From JAXLQL01 sp046331625 (lineage in GTDB: Bacteria; Acidobacteriota; Terriglobia; Bryobacterales; Bryobacteraceae): a DNA stretch of 64,000 bases. How positions within the stretch are numbered: the first letter of the stretch is position 1; every line of letters begins with the position of its first letter. Positions 41,811 through 50,287 of the stretch are shown here, in pieces. The stretch spans positions 1 to 64,000 of the forward strand of contig JAXLQL010000033.1 of assembly GCA_046331625.1 (NCBI GenBank), given 5' to 3'. The notes beneath the pieces were generated by a model. The model was not told where the DNA came from and did no database searches. It was given only the letters and a program-made list of their open reading frames with translations. The position numbers were made by a program, and so were the translations under genes.

Positions 41811-44176
41811 CCATCCCGAACGCCACAGGGACGGATCGGATGCGGGTTACACCGAACTGGGTTACAACGGGAGGAAGCCAAACCTTTCAAATCGATTTGC
41901 CGTTTCGCTACTGGACGCAGCCGTTTTCGTCCTGGCATACCGTGCAATTTCGGATTTCCCAGCCGCACCCAACAGGGCACCCTGCCCAGGGCGCTCTGCC
42001 CAGCCTGGCTAGGCGCGACTCCGCCTGTACGATAAGCTGGTCCGCTGGCACGAATACTTTCACCCTCGACAACGACGCGGGCACCCAGCCCGTTCCTGGT
42101 AGCATCAGTCCTGGAAGCGGTCTTCTCGAAAACAGCCAGTGCAGACTGCTAGGTGCAGGCTCCTCGGTAACCCAAGACGCCACCGGCAATCGGACAGCTC
42201 TCCTGAACATTGAGTTCAAAACGCCGTTTGCGCCGGGAGGGCAAGAGAGGTGGATGTGGCTTCGGGCCGTGAGCAATAGCGGCACTACGGAATGGGCGGC
42301 TTTGGGCTGGATTAAGCCTCAGGCAGCCGGTGGCGCAGATACGACGCCGCCTACGATCTTCAACCTCGACGAAAGTGGCTTCACGCCTTCGAGCGTCAAG
42401 ATCTCCTGGAATACCAATGAGCCGGCAAGTACGCAAATCGAGTATGGAACTACCCTCTCTTATGGCAGCACGACCACCCTCGACACTGGCATGGTCACCT
42501 ACCACAATCAAACGATTTCGGGCGCTGGTCTACAGCCCGGAATAGTCTACTATTACAGAGTGCGCTCGCGCGATCAAGCCCAGAATCTTGGCACTCAGAC
42601 TGGGGACTTCGTTTTGCCGCCTGTGGCTCCGACCCAATTGACAGGCCCTAGCCGGGTGGAAGTAAACCTTGGCCCGTTGCCAATCAACCTCTACAGTGAT
42701 TCGCAAATGAACCTTCTGAACGGCCAGCCGGTCGTGCCACCATGCCCCACGACAAAAACGGTTCGGCAATGCTACAAAGATGCATTTGTGCCTTATCGTG
42801 TGGATCAGAATGTTACCGGAGTCCGGTTTCAGTTTGGGATTTGCGGCGGTGGAAATAGCAAGGCGCTAAACAACTGTGATCAAACCGGCCCCACAAATCC
42901 GCCGCCGATCGCGGAGAACCCGAACTGGGATGCGAACCTCAGCCTGCTCTATCAGGATTTGAAGGATGCGGGCATCAACAATGTCACGCTTACGCCGGCC
43001 TTGCACGGCTTCGGCGGGGATGAGGGAGCTTGGTACCGAACGCCGAGCGGCGGGTTCTTCACAATCACCGATCCGTGTCGGCCCAATAGCCCCTTGACAG
43101 AGGTCGAACACTGGCCAGCGTCACCCTACCTGCTCGTGCCAGCAGGCAACACAGGTGCCTTCACGCAAGGCCCACACCTCGGCTTTTTCAGTCAATCATA
43201 CAATTGCTCCCCGCGAAACAACCGGTATAGCGACAATCCCAGAGGTACTTTCATCGGCTATCCCTGGCTGTACAATGTCTTCTCGAGAGCCGTGAACCTC
43301 GCGAGGCAAAAAGGGCTAACGGTGGTCGAGTTCGATCTTCAGAACGAGGTGGCAATCGACATCTTCACGGTTCAAGCTCGCCTGATCTACGACAACAAGT
43401 ACGACGAAGACGTGATCGGCCACGTTCGCGCGATCATGGCGCCTGATCAGCTACGCGTGACAACCTCATCGCTCACAGGCGGTGCCTTGAAGCCGTGGAT
43501 CGAAACCGAACTGCAGGCTGCCGGATTCGATTGCCCCTCCATTTACGGAGACAGCGCGAGAATCTACGGAAGTTCCGAGTTGCTCGCGGCATTCGGGGGA
43601 GGGCTGATCGGATTGCCGGCCAACGCCGTAGAATCAGATGGGGCCGATTCCATCTTCTACACCAGGGGTCTTATGTGCACGGACTCGACACTGAGCCGCA
43701 ACAGCAATGTCTCGCATATGGTCTCCGTACCACGGCAGTATGAGCCACCGAACATCATCGACATCCACCACACCGGCGTACTCGGCCAGACGAACGAGGC
43801 CGGAGGTGCAATCGCTCCCGCAGCAACACAATCGATAGCAGCAAGCCGTGCCGAAGCGGCCGCAACGTTCAACGCCGTGGGCAGTCTCATCGCCAGCTTC
43901 TGCCCAGGTGGGTGGCGCGGCTCTGTTCCCAACGTGTGCAACGCTTTGTTCATGCTCGGGGAAACCTCGGCGTGGAAGCCGAACGCGTCAACTAGTCTCA
44001 ACTGTGACGGTTCTCCTGCAAATACACCCTTCGGCACCGCCCAGGGTTTCAATCAGAGCACCTTGGCAGGCCGGCCCGCCGGTTCGGTTTATCGTTTTTG
44101 GCTCGACGGCGTGAACGGGCCGTTATGCTACGAACTTCCGCATCCTGTGTCGCAGGTTGTCCTGCCGACGCCATGA
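41811..44176 (+). pseudogene. Large secreted protein (module type B, copy 2), 3' part, with FN3-like and GH-like regions
   Basis: This is the continuation of the gene cut at 40146: joining ATT-GCG to CCC ATC CCG restores GPIIAPIPNATGTDRMRVTP. Blocks are: a domain shared with the 34293 protein (QTFQIDLPFRYWTQPFSSWH, GQERWMWLRAV); a fibronectin-III-like domain (SVKISWNTNEPASTQIEYGT, GIVYYYRVRSRDQAQNLGTQ); and a ~430-residue domain that resembles a (beta/alpha)8 glycoside hydrolase (LYQDLKDAGINNVTLTPALH, LTVVEFDLQNEVAIDIFTVQ with the N-E pair typical of clan GH-A). The restored product is 982 residues. Without the IS removed, this half has no start of its own. Confidence 0.8.
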
Positions 44177-44205
44177 TCGTCGATACTATGGTGGAGCCTA
44201 CTTCA

Positions 44206-44967
44206 ATGAAGCTTCGAATCTCGACTCAGTCAGTGTTAGTCGCGGTGGCCGTCTTGCATGCAGGCGTCGCGGCGGCGGCAAACCTCAGTGGATCGGTGAC
44301 GTCCACGGACGGCAAACCAATTCAGGGAGCTGAAATCATGATTTCGGGCCTTGGAAAACACCAAACATCCCGGACCGATGCCGGTAAGGCTGTGAGCCGC
44401 CCCGTTGAGGGCGCGGAACCCGGAAGGGCGACGGTCCGGCTGCGACCGGATGGGACGTTCTCTATTCAGGGGCTGAGAAACGGTGAGTATCTGGTGTGCG
44501 CTCGGGCTCCCTTTCCCTACCTGAACCCTTGCGACTGGGGCACTCCAGGAGGCTTCCGAGTGGATGCCGATCGAGTTTCGGGTGGAGTCTCGCTTCGGTT
44601 ACAAACCGGAGCACTGCTCGAGATCCGGATTGATGATCCGGCGCGAGCATTTCCTCAAGCTGACGACTCAGTAAACGGCCTCCCGATTTCTTGCGGAGTC
44701 ATGACGCCAGATAGACGGTATGTGCCTGCGCTCCTCTCTTCTAGAACTCCCGAGGGGCGCACATACCGCCTCGCGGTTCCGGCCGCTACCAATCTGAAGT
44801 TATCGTTCTCGAGCCGAGTCGTGCGGTTGGTTCAGGGTACGGTGCCGATGAACTACCCGCACGGCCTCGTTGAACTGCCTCCCCAGCAAGTCGGCGGAAC
44901 CTATACACTCCATTTCGCTGCACAGCCCTTGAGCGCCGCCGAGAAGGAGAAGATTCGGTTCCAATGA
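44206..44967 (+). CDS. Small secreted carboxypeptidase-regulatory-like protein (module type A, copy 3)
   Basis: ATG 44206 follows GGAG at 44193 and gives the signal peptide TQSVLVAVAVLHAGVAAAA. The domain shows ANLSGSVTSTDGKPIQGAEI, LRPDGTFSIQGLRNGEYLVC, then CARAPFPYLNPCDW (the conserved cysteine pair plus W) and the shared half GALLEIRIDDPARAFPQADD, TYRLAVPAATNLKLSFSSRV. Its stop overlaps the start of the next gene (ATGA). Confidence 0.75.
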   Translation: MKLRISTQSVLVAVAVLHAGVAAAANLSGSVTSTDGKPIQGAEIMISGLGKHQTSRTDAGKAVSRPVEGAEPGRATVRLRPDGTFSIQGLRNGEYLVCARAPFPYLNPCDWGTPGGFRVDADRVSGGVSLRLQTGALLEIRIDDPARAFPQADDSVNGLPISCGVMTPDRRYVPALLSSRTPEGRTYRLAVPAATNLKLSFSSRVVRLVQGTVPMNYPHGLVELPPQQVGGTYTLHFAAQPLSAAEKEKIRFQ

Positions 44968-46601
44968 CGGCTTGCGTCCCTCACCGGGCCTTGACCGCAC
45001 TGGTCGCTCTCAGTGGTTGCGCACTCGCGCAACCCCCGGAAGTGCGCGCCGAAAACATTCTGAATGCCGCCTCGCTCTCCGGGCCTCCGTCACTCCAGAA
45101 GAACTACAGCCGAGGTACGATCTTGTCGATCTTCGGCACCAATCTCGCTCCTGGCGTTCAAACAGCCCCGAACTCCTTTCCGTTGCCGGCACAGCTTTTG
45201 GGTACCCAGGTGCTCTTCGAAGATGTCCCCGGTGCTTTGCTCTACGTTTCACCGGCGCAGATCAACGTCGTTGTTCCGGATGTTCCCCAAAACCAGACAT
45301 ATCCGATTACCGTGAAGACGGTGACCGGCTCGTCGAAGTCCTTTCAATTCGTGCCTCAGGCCGCAAGTCCAGGAGTCTTCACCATGGATGGAACCGGGTG
45401 CGGCCAGCCCGCGCTTTGGAGCCATCGCCTAAATCGCCTCGTTCAGCCTGCTGACGCGCTCCAGCCCGGTGACGTAGCTACCTTCTACGGCACTGGCTTT
45501 GGCCCACCGCTCGTTCCAGATCGAATGGCCGCGCCATTCGATCCACCCCTTTCGACCGAGCTTCCCTTCAGTGTTTTCATCGGAAGCGAAAGCACACCAG
45601 GCCTAGTCGGCGCCGACGTGCTTTGGCAAGGGAAGGCACCCGGCTTCGCGGGAGTCGATCAGTTCAATATTCGTGTCCCTGCGGACGTTCAGGAGGGCTG
45701 CGCTGTTCCGTTTCGGGTTATCAAGCCTGACTATGCTTTCGGGTTTGATAGAAGTCAAATCCTGAGCGTTCCGGTTTCCCGAAACGGTCGCTCCTGTAAG
45801 GAACCGGCCCGGCAAGGCTTTCTTCGCTTGATCCTGGTACGTGAGGTCAACTCGGGCCTCCCGCAACTCCCAGCCCGCCGGGACCGACTCTGGGTTGACT
45901 TCTTCCGCACTGCTCCTCCTGGGCCTGCCGCTTTCAATACGCCGGTGGGCACATGCAGCCTTTCCCGGGGTGGCAGATTCACTGGGCGTGTGTGTCCGGG
46001 GCTAGAGGGTGCCTCCGAAGACGATCTCGCCGACACAACTTCATTCGATACCGATCACTGGGCGGACAAGGTACCGCAGGACGCTGGCACGATTACTGTA
46101 GCCGCGAGTGACCGCACAGTACCGCTACGGCCAGGCTTGCCGAACGGGCTCCCCTTTTATCCCGCCGACCTAACGCCGGGAATACTGGAGCCAGGCGAGA
46201 TTGTCGTCAAGGGTGGCGGGGGTGAGCACACCGGCCCCTTCGAAGCCCGAATCCAACTCCCCCGATTTGAAATTTTGAGCGATCTGTCTCCGGGGACTAC
46301 GGTTGGCAGCGCGCGCTTCGGGTTGCAGGCACTGCGCTGGGCCGGAGGTAGCGGAAAAGGAATTGTACGCTGGTGGTACCTTCGGAGCGAATGCAAGTCA
46401 CCTTCGCCCGACATGCACCTAGGACCGGCTCCCGTGCCCGCGCTGTTGGGCGAAGTCGCCGGCGAAATGAGCCCGGTCACGATCCTCTTCTCGCCTGGAG
46501 AAGACGAAGAGATCAACTTTACCGCCGATGGCCTACGCTACGGCGGAAAGCTGAGCTACTTGTATGTCTTCCGATACGGGGGGCTGCGCCTCTCCGAGTA
46601 G
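44964..46601 (+). CDS. Secreted TIGR03437-type protein (module type C, copy 2)
   Basis: The protein has 545 residues, its start overlapping the previous gene. After the signal (ALTALVALSGCALAQ) come two beta-sandwich TIGR03437 halves: ENILNAASLSGPPSLQKNYS, RGTILSIFGTNLAPGVQTAP, QVLFEDVPGALLYVSPAQIN, VVVPDV, then LQPGDVATFYGTGFGPPLVP, GFAGVDQFNIRVPADVQEGC. Residues ~280-545 are an extra unknown region (DTTSFDTDHWADKVPQDAGT, PGILEPGEIVVKGGGGEHTG). It closes the secreted-protein module. Confidence 0.85.
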   Translation: MTACVPHRALTALVALSGCALAQPPEVRAENILNAASLSGPPSLQKNYSRGTILSIFGTNLAPGVQTAPNSFPLPAQLLGTQVLFEDVPGALLYVSPAQINVVVPDVPQNQTYPITVKTVTGSSKSFQFVPQAASPGVFTMDGTGCGQPALWSHRLNRLVQPADALQPGDVATFYGTGFGPPLVPDRMAAPFDPPLSTELPFSVFIGSESTPGLVGADVLWQGKAPGFAGVDQFNIRVPADVQEGCAVPFRVIKPDYAFGFDRSQILSVPVSRNGRSCKEPARQGFLRLILVREVNSGLPQLPARRDRLWVDFFRTAPPGPAAFNTPVGTCSLSRGGRFTGRVCPGLEGASEDDLADTTSFDTDHWADKVPQDAGTITVAASDRTVPLRPGLPNGLPFYPADLTPGILEPGEIVVKGGGGEHTGPFEARIQLPRFEILSDLSPGTTVGSARFGLQALRWAGGSGKGIVRWWYLRSECKSPSPDMHLGPAPVPALLGEVAGEMSPVTILFSPGEDEEINFTADGLRYGGKLSYLYVFRYGGLRLSE

Positions 46602-46790
46602 AACCGAGCAGGGCTCTTCGCCGCCAACCGCCCGTGCTCTACGTCGCTGCTAGCGCTAGCCAGGGCCAACCAACTGTAAGCCTAGAGCGAATTCAGTCCC
46701 GCTGCCCGAGTCGCACTGCGAATTTCGGGTGCTTGGAGCGGCGCCACCCTCCGAACGAGCCCGTTACGGCCCTTTGGCCCAGCCACATCA
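46602..46790. repeat. Gap with a fragment of the dispersed repeat
   Basis: No gene. At 46690-46750 the sequence CAGTCCCGCTGCCCGAGTCG, then GCGAATTTCGGGTGCTTGGA, is the right half of the double-hairpin repeat family (compare 32.5 and 59.2 kb). The left hairpin is missing here. Confidence 0.55.
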
Positions 46791-47130
46791 TCACTCCTGC
46801 CACGGATTGACGGTGGCTACTCCGAGGCCGAGAAAACGGCTTACGTTGCGGGTCACCGCTGCAAGGTTGTAATGAAGCGCAGTCGGCCGCAAGAAGTCCG
46901 TCTACAACTGGAAGGGGCGTTCCTCTCGATTGACACATTGCCATGAGCGTTACCCAGACATCCGCAACGCTCGCTTCCACCCGTAGGATGCGTCCAGCGA
47001 ATCGAGATGCATGCCCCTTTCCAGCCATTCCGTCAACTCGGTTCGCTTCTTGCTCACCGGCAGGGCTTCGACACCATGTCGTAACTCTCCGAGCACGCTA
47101 AATAGACAAGAGGCTCGCCGCCCCTTGGTA
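46791..47130 (-). pseudogene. VapC-type PIN-domain toxin relic
   Basis: The minus-strand pieces read SVLGELRHGVEALPVSKKRT, ELTEWLERGM, RFAGRILRVEASVADVWVTL, QSRGTPLPVVDGLLAA, then after a frameshift ALHYNLAAVTRNVSRFLGLG, VATVNPWQE and a TGA at 46791. This is the second half of a PIN domain, with the D-G-L-(I/L)-A and T-R-N signatures. The first catalytic Asp (LDTN) is missing. The 5' end is cut off near the large palindrome at 47139. Confidence 0.7.
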
Positions 47131-47138
47131 TCCCCGCT

Positions 47139-47198
47139 GTTATGGCCGCCGACGCAGCTCCGCAACGAGAAGACAATTCTCGTAACGGCGGCCATAAC
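47139..47198. repeat. Nested palindrome able to form a long hairpin
   Basis: The outer arms GTTATGGCCGCCG (47139-47151) and CGGCGGCCATAAC (47186-47198) are perfectly complementary. Inside, ACGAGAA and TTCTCGT form a second perfect stem with loop GACAA. No T tract follows. It lies between the VapC relic and the terminase cassette and could be a junction or small mobile element. Confidence 0.6.
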
Positions 47199-47496
47199 GG
47201 TCAAACTAACTAAGTCACTTTACCGACATCGAGGCGAGCCGTCATGACGGCGCCGCCGCGAAGGCGAGCGCTCCGGTAGGGGCGGCAAGAGGCAGAGGCC
47301 AGTCCGCGCGGCGTCAACACCCGCGCCGAAACATGGGTGGCTCGCCCGCTGCCTCTGCGCTCACGAGACCACCGAAACCGATGCAGTTCGTGTACTGAAA
47401 ATATCGTAAAGGCAATCGCTTCAGCGGCTTGCCGGGAACGATTTTGCAAGCGCCACTGCCCTCCCGGCTACTCTGGCATCGGAGGATGGACATCCG
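47199..47496. other. Upstream region of the orphan terminase cassette
   Basis: I see no gene. The stretch leads into the first gene of the cassette with GGAGGATGGACATCCGATG (a GGAGG-like ribosome site 13 bases ahead of the ATG). Longer frames on the minus strand here are antisense to the cassette. Confidence 0.35.
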
Positions 47497-48147
47497 ATGA
47501 AAGCCATCGACATCTCGCGCGCACCCGCCCGCGCCACCGGACCACGCACCGAGGCCGGCAAGACCCGCTCTTCTCAAAACGCCGTCAAACACGGACTCAC
47601 CTCGCGCGCCGTCGTGCTCGCCAATGAGGATCCCGCCGCTTGGCGCAAACTCCTCGACGACTACGTCGCCCGATTCCAACCGGCCGACAGCATTGAAGCA
47701 CAACTGGTAGAACAAATGGCCGCCGCGCAGTGGCGCATCCGCCGCGCCTGGGCTCTCGAGACCGCCACGCTCGATCTCGAAATCGTACAATCGGGTCCTC
47801 AGGTCAGCGAGACATTCGATCGAATCGACCAGCCCACCCGCACCGCCATTGCTCACAAGAACCTCACCGATAACTCGCGCTCCCTGGCCGCCATCCAGCG
47901 TCACGAAGCCCGCCTCGCGCGCGAGTATCATCGCGCACTGGGGGAACTCCGCGAACTCCAGGCGGACCGCAAAGCTCAGGAGGAGAGCCAGGAACCACCG
48001 CCGGATCCGCCTGCAAAAGCGAATTTGCAAAACGAACTCCCGTCCCAACCCTCCCAACCGGCTCCGCAGCCTGTTTCCGCCGCGGAAAAGCCGTCCGGCC
48101 CATCCATCGTGCCCCCCGAAGCACTGAATCCGCCCGGCCGGGAGTAG
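47497..48147 (+). CDS. Conserved protein of the acidobacterial orphan-terminase cassette
   Basis: The protein has 216 residues. The first ~40 residues (RATGPRTEAGKTRSSQNAVK, HGLTSRAVVLANEDPAAWRK) carry the GPRT..GK..SS.NA.KHGL pattern I associate with small bacterial proteins near terminases or recombination sites. The middle is helical (AQLVEQMAAAQWRIRRAWAL). The tail is Pro/Gln-rich and low complexity. It has no known function. It is followed by a 73-residue gene and a terminase on the same strand. Confidence 0.7.
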   Translation: MKAIDISRAPARATGPRTEAGKTRSSQNAVKHGLTSRAVVLANEDPAAWRKLLDDYVARFQPADSIEAQLVEQMAAAQWRIRRAWALETATLDLEIVQSGPQVSETFDRIDQPTRTAIAHKNLTDNSRSLAAIQRHEARLAREYHRALGELRELQADRKAQEESQEPPPDPPAKANLQNELPSQPSQPAPQPVSAAEKPSGPSIVPPEALNPPGRE

Positions 48148-48170
48148 CCACGAACCACAAAGGGGCCGCC

Positions 48171-48392
48171 ATGGACACGTTTTTGCAAACCACCGCTCTC
48201 GAGCTGCGCCCAAACGTGGCTCTCAAGCTCGAGCCCGCGCGCTCGGGCCAGGGAAACGGCATGCAGCCGAGCAACGAATTCTTCGATGCCCTTCGCGGCG
48301 AGCTCCTGAAGGCGATCAGTCCCTATAGCGAGGCGTGCAAAGCTGCGTCGCTGGCATTCGAGCGTGTCTTCGCTCGATTCGGCATTGACTGA
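48171..48392 (+). CDS. Small helical protein, unknown function (terminase cassette)
   Basis: The 73-residue protein MDTFLQTTALELRPNVALKL continues with NEFFDALRGELLKAISPYSE and ends LAFERVFARFGID. No family is recognised. It lies 23 bases after the previous gene and 82 before the terminase, so it is likely part of the same unit. Its size and position would fit a small terminase-like DNA-binding subunit, but no such domain is visible. Confidence 0.5.
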   Translation: MDTFLQTTALELRPNVALKLEPARSGQGNGMQPSNEFFDALRGELLKAISPYSEACKAASLAFERVFARFGID

Positions 48393-48474
48393 CGCCGGTG
48401 GCGCACGCCGGCGGCTCTCCAGTGCCCACACCTCTATTGACTCAGCAAGGAACTGATACCTCGAGGCTTGATTT

Positions 48475-49977
48475 ATGTTCTCCAACGCCGACATCTTCAA
48501 ATACGCATTCGACGCCATCCGCTTCGCCAGCGAACGACTCGCTTTCCAGCCCGACCCCCACCAACAGCGCGTCCTCCACCTCGGCATCACCCGCGGTCTC
48601 CTCAATTGCACGCGCCAGTGGGGCAAGTCCACCACCACTGCCCTCAAGGTCGTCCATCACGCCTGCTTCAACCCGGACTCACTCACCGTCGTGCTCTCTC
48701 CCTCCGAACGCCAATCGTCCGAGTTCGTCCGCAAGGTGGAGCAGTTCCTCCGCAAGCTCGGCATCGCTCCTCGCGGCGATGGCGGTAACCGCATCTCTGT
48801 CCTGCTTCCCTCGGGCGCCCGCATCGTCGGGCTCCCCGGCAAGGAGACCACCAATCGTGGCTACTCCGGCGTCACTCTCCTCATCATCGACGAAGCCGCT
48901 CGCGTTGACGACGAACTCTACCAGGCCGTTCGTCCCATGATCGCGACTCGTGAGGACGCCGCCATTTGGCTCATGTCTACTCCCAATGGCAAGCGCGGCT
49001 TCTTCCACGACGAGTACGTGAACCGCGCCAACTGGACCTACATCGAAGTCCCCGCCACCGAGTGCAAGCGAATCTCGAAAAAGTTCCTCGACGAAGAGCG
49101 CGCCAAGCTCCCGCCGCCGTTCTTCGAACAGGAGTATCTTTGCCAGTTCTCCGCCACGCGCAGCGCCCTCTTCCATCCCGACGATGTCGATGCCGCCATC
49201 GTCCCCGATCTTCCGCCGCTCGTCCCGATCGAACGGCCGGTTCGCTTACAAACCCCCAGCCCGCTTACTCTCCTCGGCGGAATGAACGTGCGCTACGACA
49301 CTCCCTGGCAACACTTCTACATCGGCCTCGACCTCGGCCAGCGCCGCGACTATTCCGCCGTCGCGGTCATCGAAGTCCTCGTCACTCCCACCGACCAAAT
49401 CAATAAGGTGGACTTCTCCCGCATCCTCGAAGTCCGCTACCGTCTCCGCCACCTCGACCGGATTCCGCTCCAAACTCCGTATCCGGAAACCGTCGACTAC
49501 GTCATTGACCTTCTCGCTGTCGCCGGTATCGAGTACCGCGCCAACCTGATCGTGGACGCTACCGGAGTCGGCAACGCCTTCCTCGACATCCTCAAGAAAT
49601 CACGGCCGAAGGCGAAGGTTCAAGCCATCACCATCACCGGAGGCCAGAGCCAGAACGGGACCGAGTACAACCTGAATGTTCCCAAACGCGATCTCGTCCA
49701 GTCCCTGCAGGTCATGTTGCGCCAGGGAAGACTCGAAATTGCAAAGGAGACGCCGCACACCAAATCGCTGACCAAGGAACTGGCCAACATGGAGCGGCAC
49801 ATCTCCGACTCTGGCCATGTCTCGTTCGCGCCCTCCAAGTCCACCGAGCACGATGACCTCGTGATGGCCACCACGCTCGCCTCTTGGGGTGCCCTCAAAC
49901 ACCGTCTCCCTGCCGACATCACGCCGTCCTTCCGCCTGCTCCCGTTGCTCCCAGAGACATTGAAGGCGAGATGGTGA
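48475..49977 (+). CDS. Phage terminase large subunit-like protein, orphan
   Basis: The protein has 500 residues. ATPase domain: Walker A-like NCTRQWGKSTTTAL (residues ~43-56), Walker B GVTLLIIDEAARVDDE, coupling motif WLMSTPNGKRGFFHDE. Nuclease domain (RNase H-like): FYIGLDLGQRRDYSAVAVIE (first Asp), LIVDATGVGNAFLDIL (second Asp) and FAPSKSTEHDDLVMATTLAS (third). All catalytic elements look intact. No portal, capsid or integrase gene is near, so this is not a prophage. It is probably a stand-alone DNA-packaging-type motor. Confidence 0.85.
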   Translation: MFSNADIFKYAFDAIRFASERLAFQPDPHQQRVLHLGITRGLLNCTRQWGKSTTTALKVVHHACFNPDSLTVVLSPSERQSSEFVRKVEQFLRKLGIAPRGDGGNRISVLLPSGARIVGLPGKETTNRGYSGVTLLIIDEAARVDDELYQAVRPMIATREDAAIWLMSTPNGKRGFFHDEYVNRANWTYIEVPATECKRISKKFLDEERAKLPPPFFEQEYLCQFSATRSALFHPDDVDAAIVPDLPPLVPIERPVRLQTPSPLTLLGGMNVRYDTPWQHFYIGLDLGQRRDYSAVAVIEVLVTPTDQINKVDFSRILEVRYRLRHLDRIPLQTPYPETVDYVIDLLAVAGIEYRANLIVDATGVGNAFLDILKKSRPKAKVQAITITGGQSQNGTEYNLNVPKRDLVQSLQVMLRQGRLEIAKETPHTKSLTKELANMERHISDSGHVSFAPSKSTEHDDLVMATTLASWGALKHRLPADITPSFRLLPLLPETLKARW

Positions 49978-50021
49978 GTCGCATGAACTTGGGTCAAACG
50001 TGGCGGGCTCCGCCGCCGATT

Positions 50022-50110
50022 GTGGGGCAGGCTTCAGCCTGCGGCGGGACTTCCAGTCCCGCCTCCGATACCGTCGCATGCGCTCGTAGAACGCTTGGTC
50101 TCTCGGGAGA
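50022..50110 (+). repeat. Double-hairpin dispersed repeat, unit 3
   Basis: TGTGGGGCAGGCTTCAGCCT, GCGGCGGGACTTCCAGTCCC, then GCATGCGCTCGTAGAACGCT. Both hairpins are present. The next unit follows without a gap. Confidence 0.75.
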
Positions 50111-50275
50111 TGTGGGGCAGGCTTCAGCCTGCGCGGGACTTCAGTCCCGCTTCCGAAGTGGGCACATTCCCTCCTGGAAGGCTCCGTTCTCCGGATTGCA
50201 GCTCCGCCACGGTGTGGAGCAGACTTTAAGAAGTGCGGGACATCGGCAAGAAGTGCGGGACATCGGCCCTCGGAC
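50111..50275 (+). repeat. Double-hairpin dispersed repeat, unit 4, and decayed continuation
   Basis: TGTGGGGCAGGCTTCAGCCT, GCGCGGGACTTCAGTCCCGC, then GGCTCCGTTCTCCGGATTGC and the start of a third, decayed unit (TGTGGAGCAGACTTT). A short direct repeat (AAGAAGTGCGGGACATCGGC, twice) sits at 50228-50268. No gene is present. Confidence 0.7.
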
Positions 50276-50287
50276 TTGCTTCCCGCT

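Noticed and set aside
47314..48213. 299-codon minus-strand frame over the terminase cassette
   Set aside because: The plus strand carries conserved-looking proteins in the expected order; the minus frame has no domain and a composition typical of antisense.
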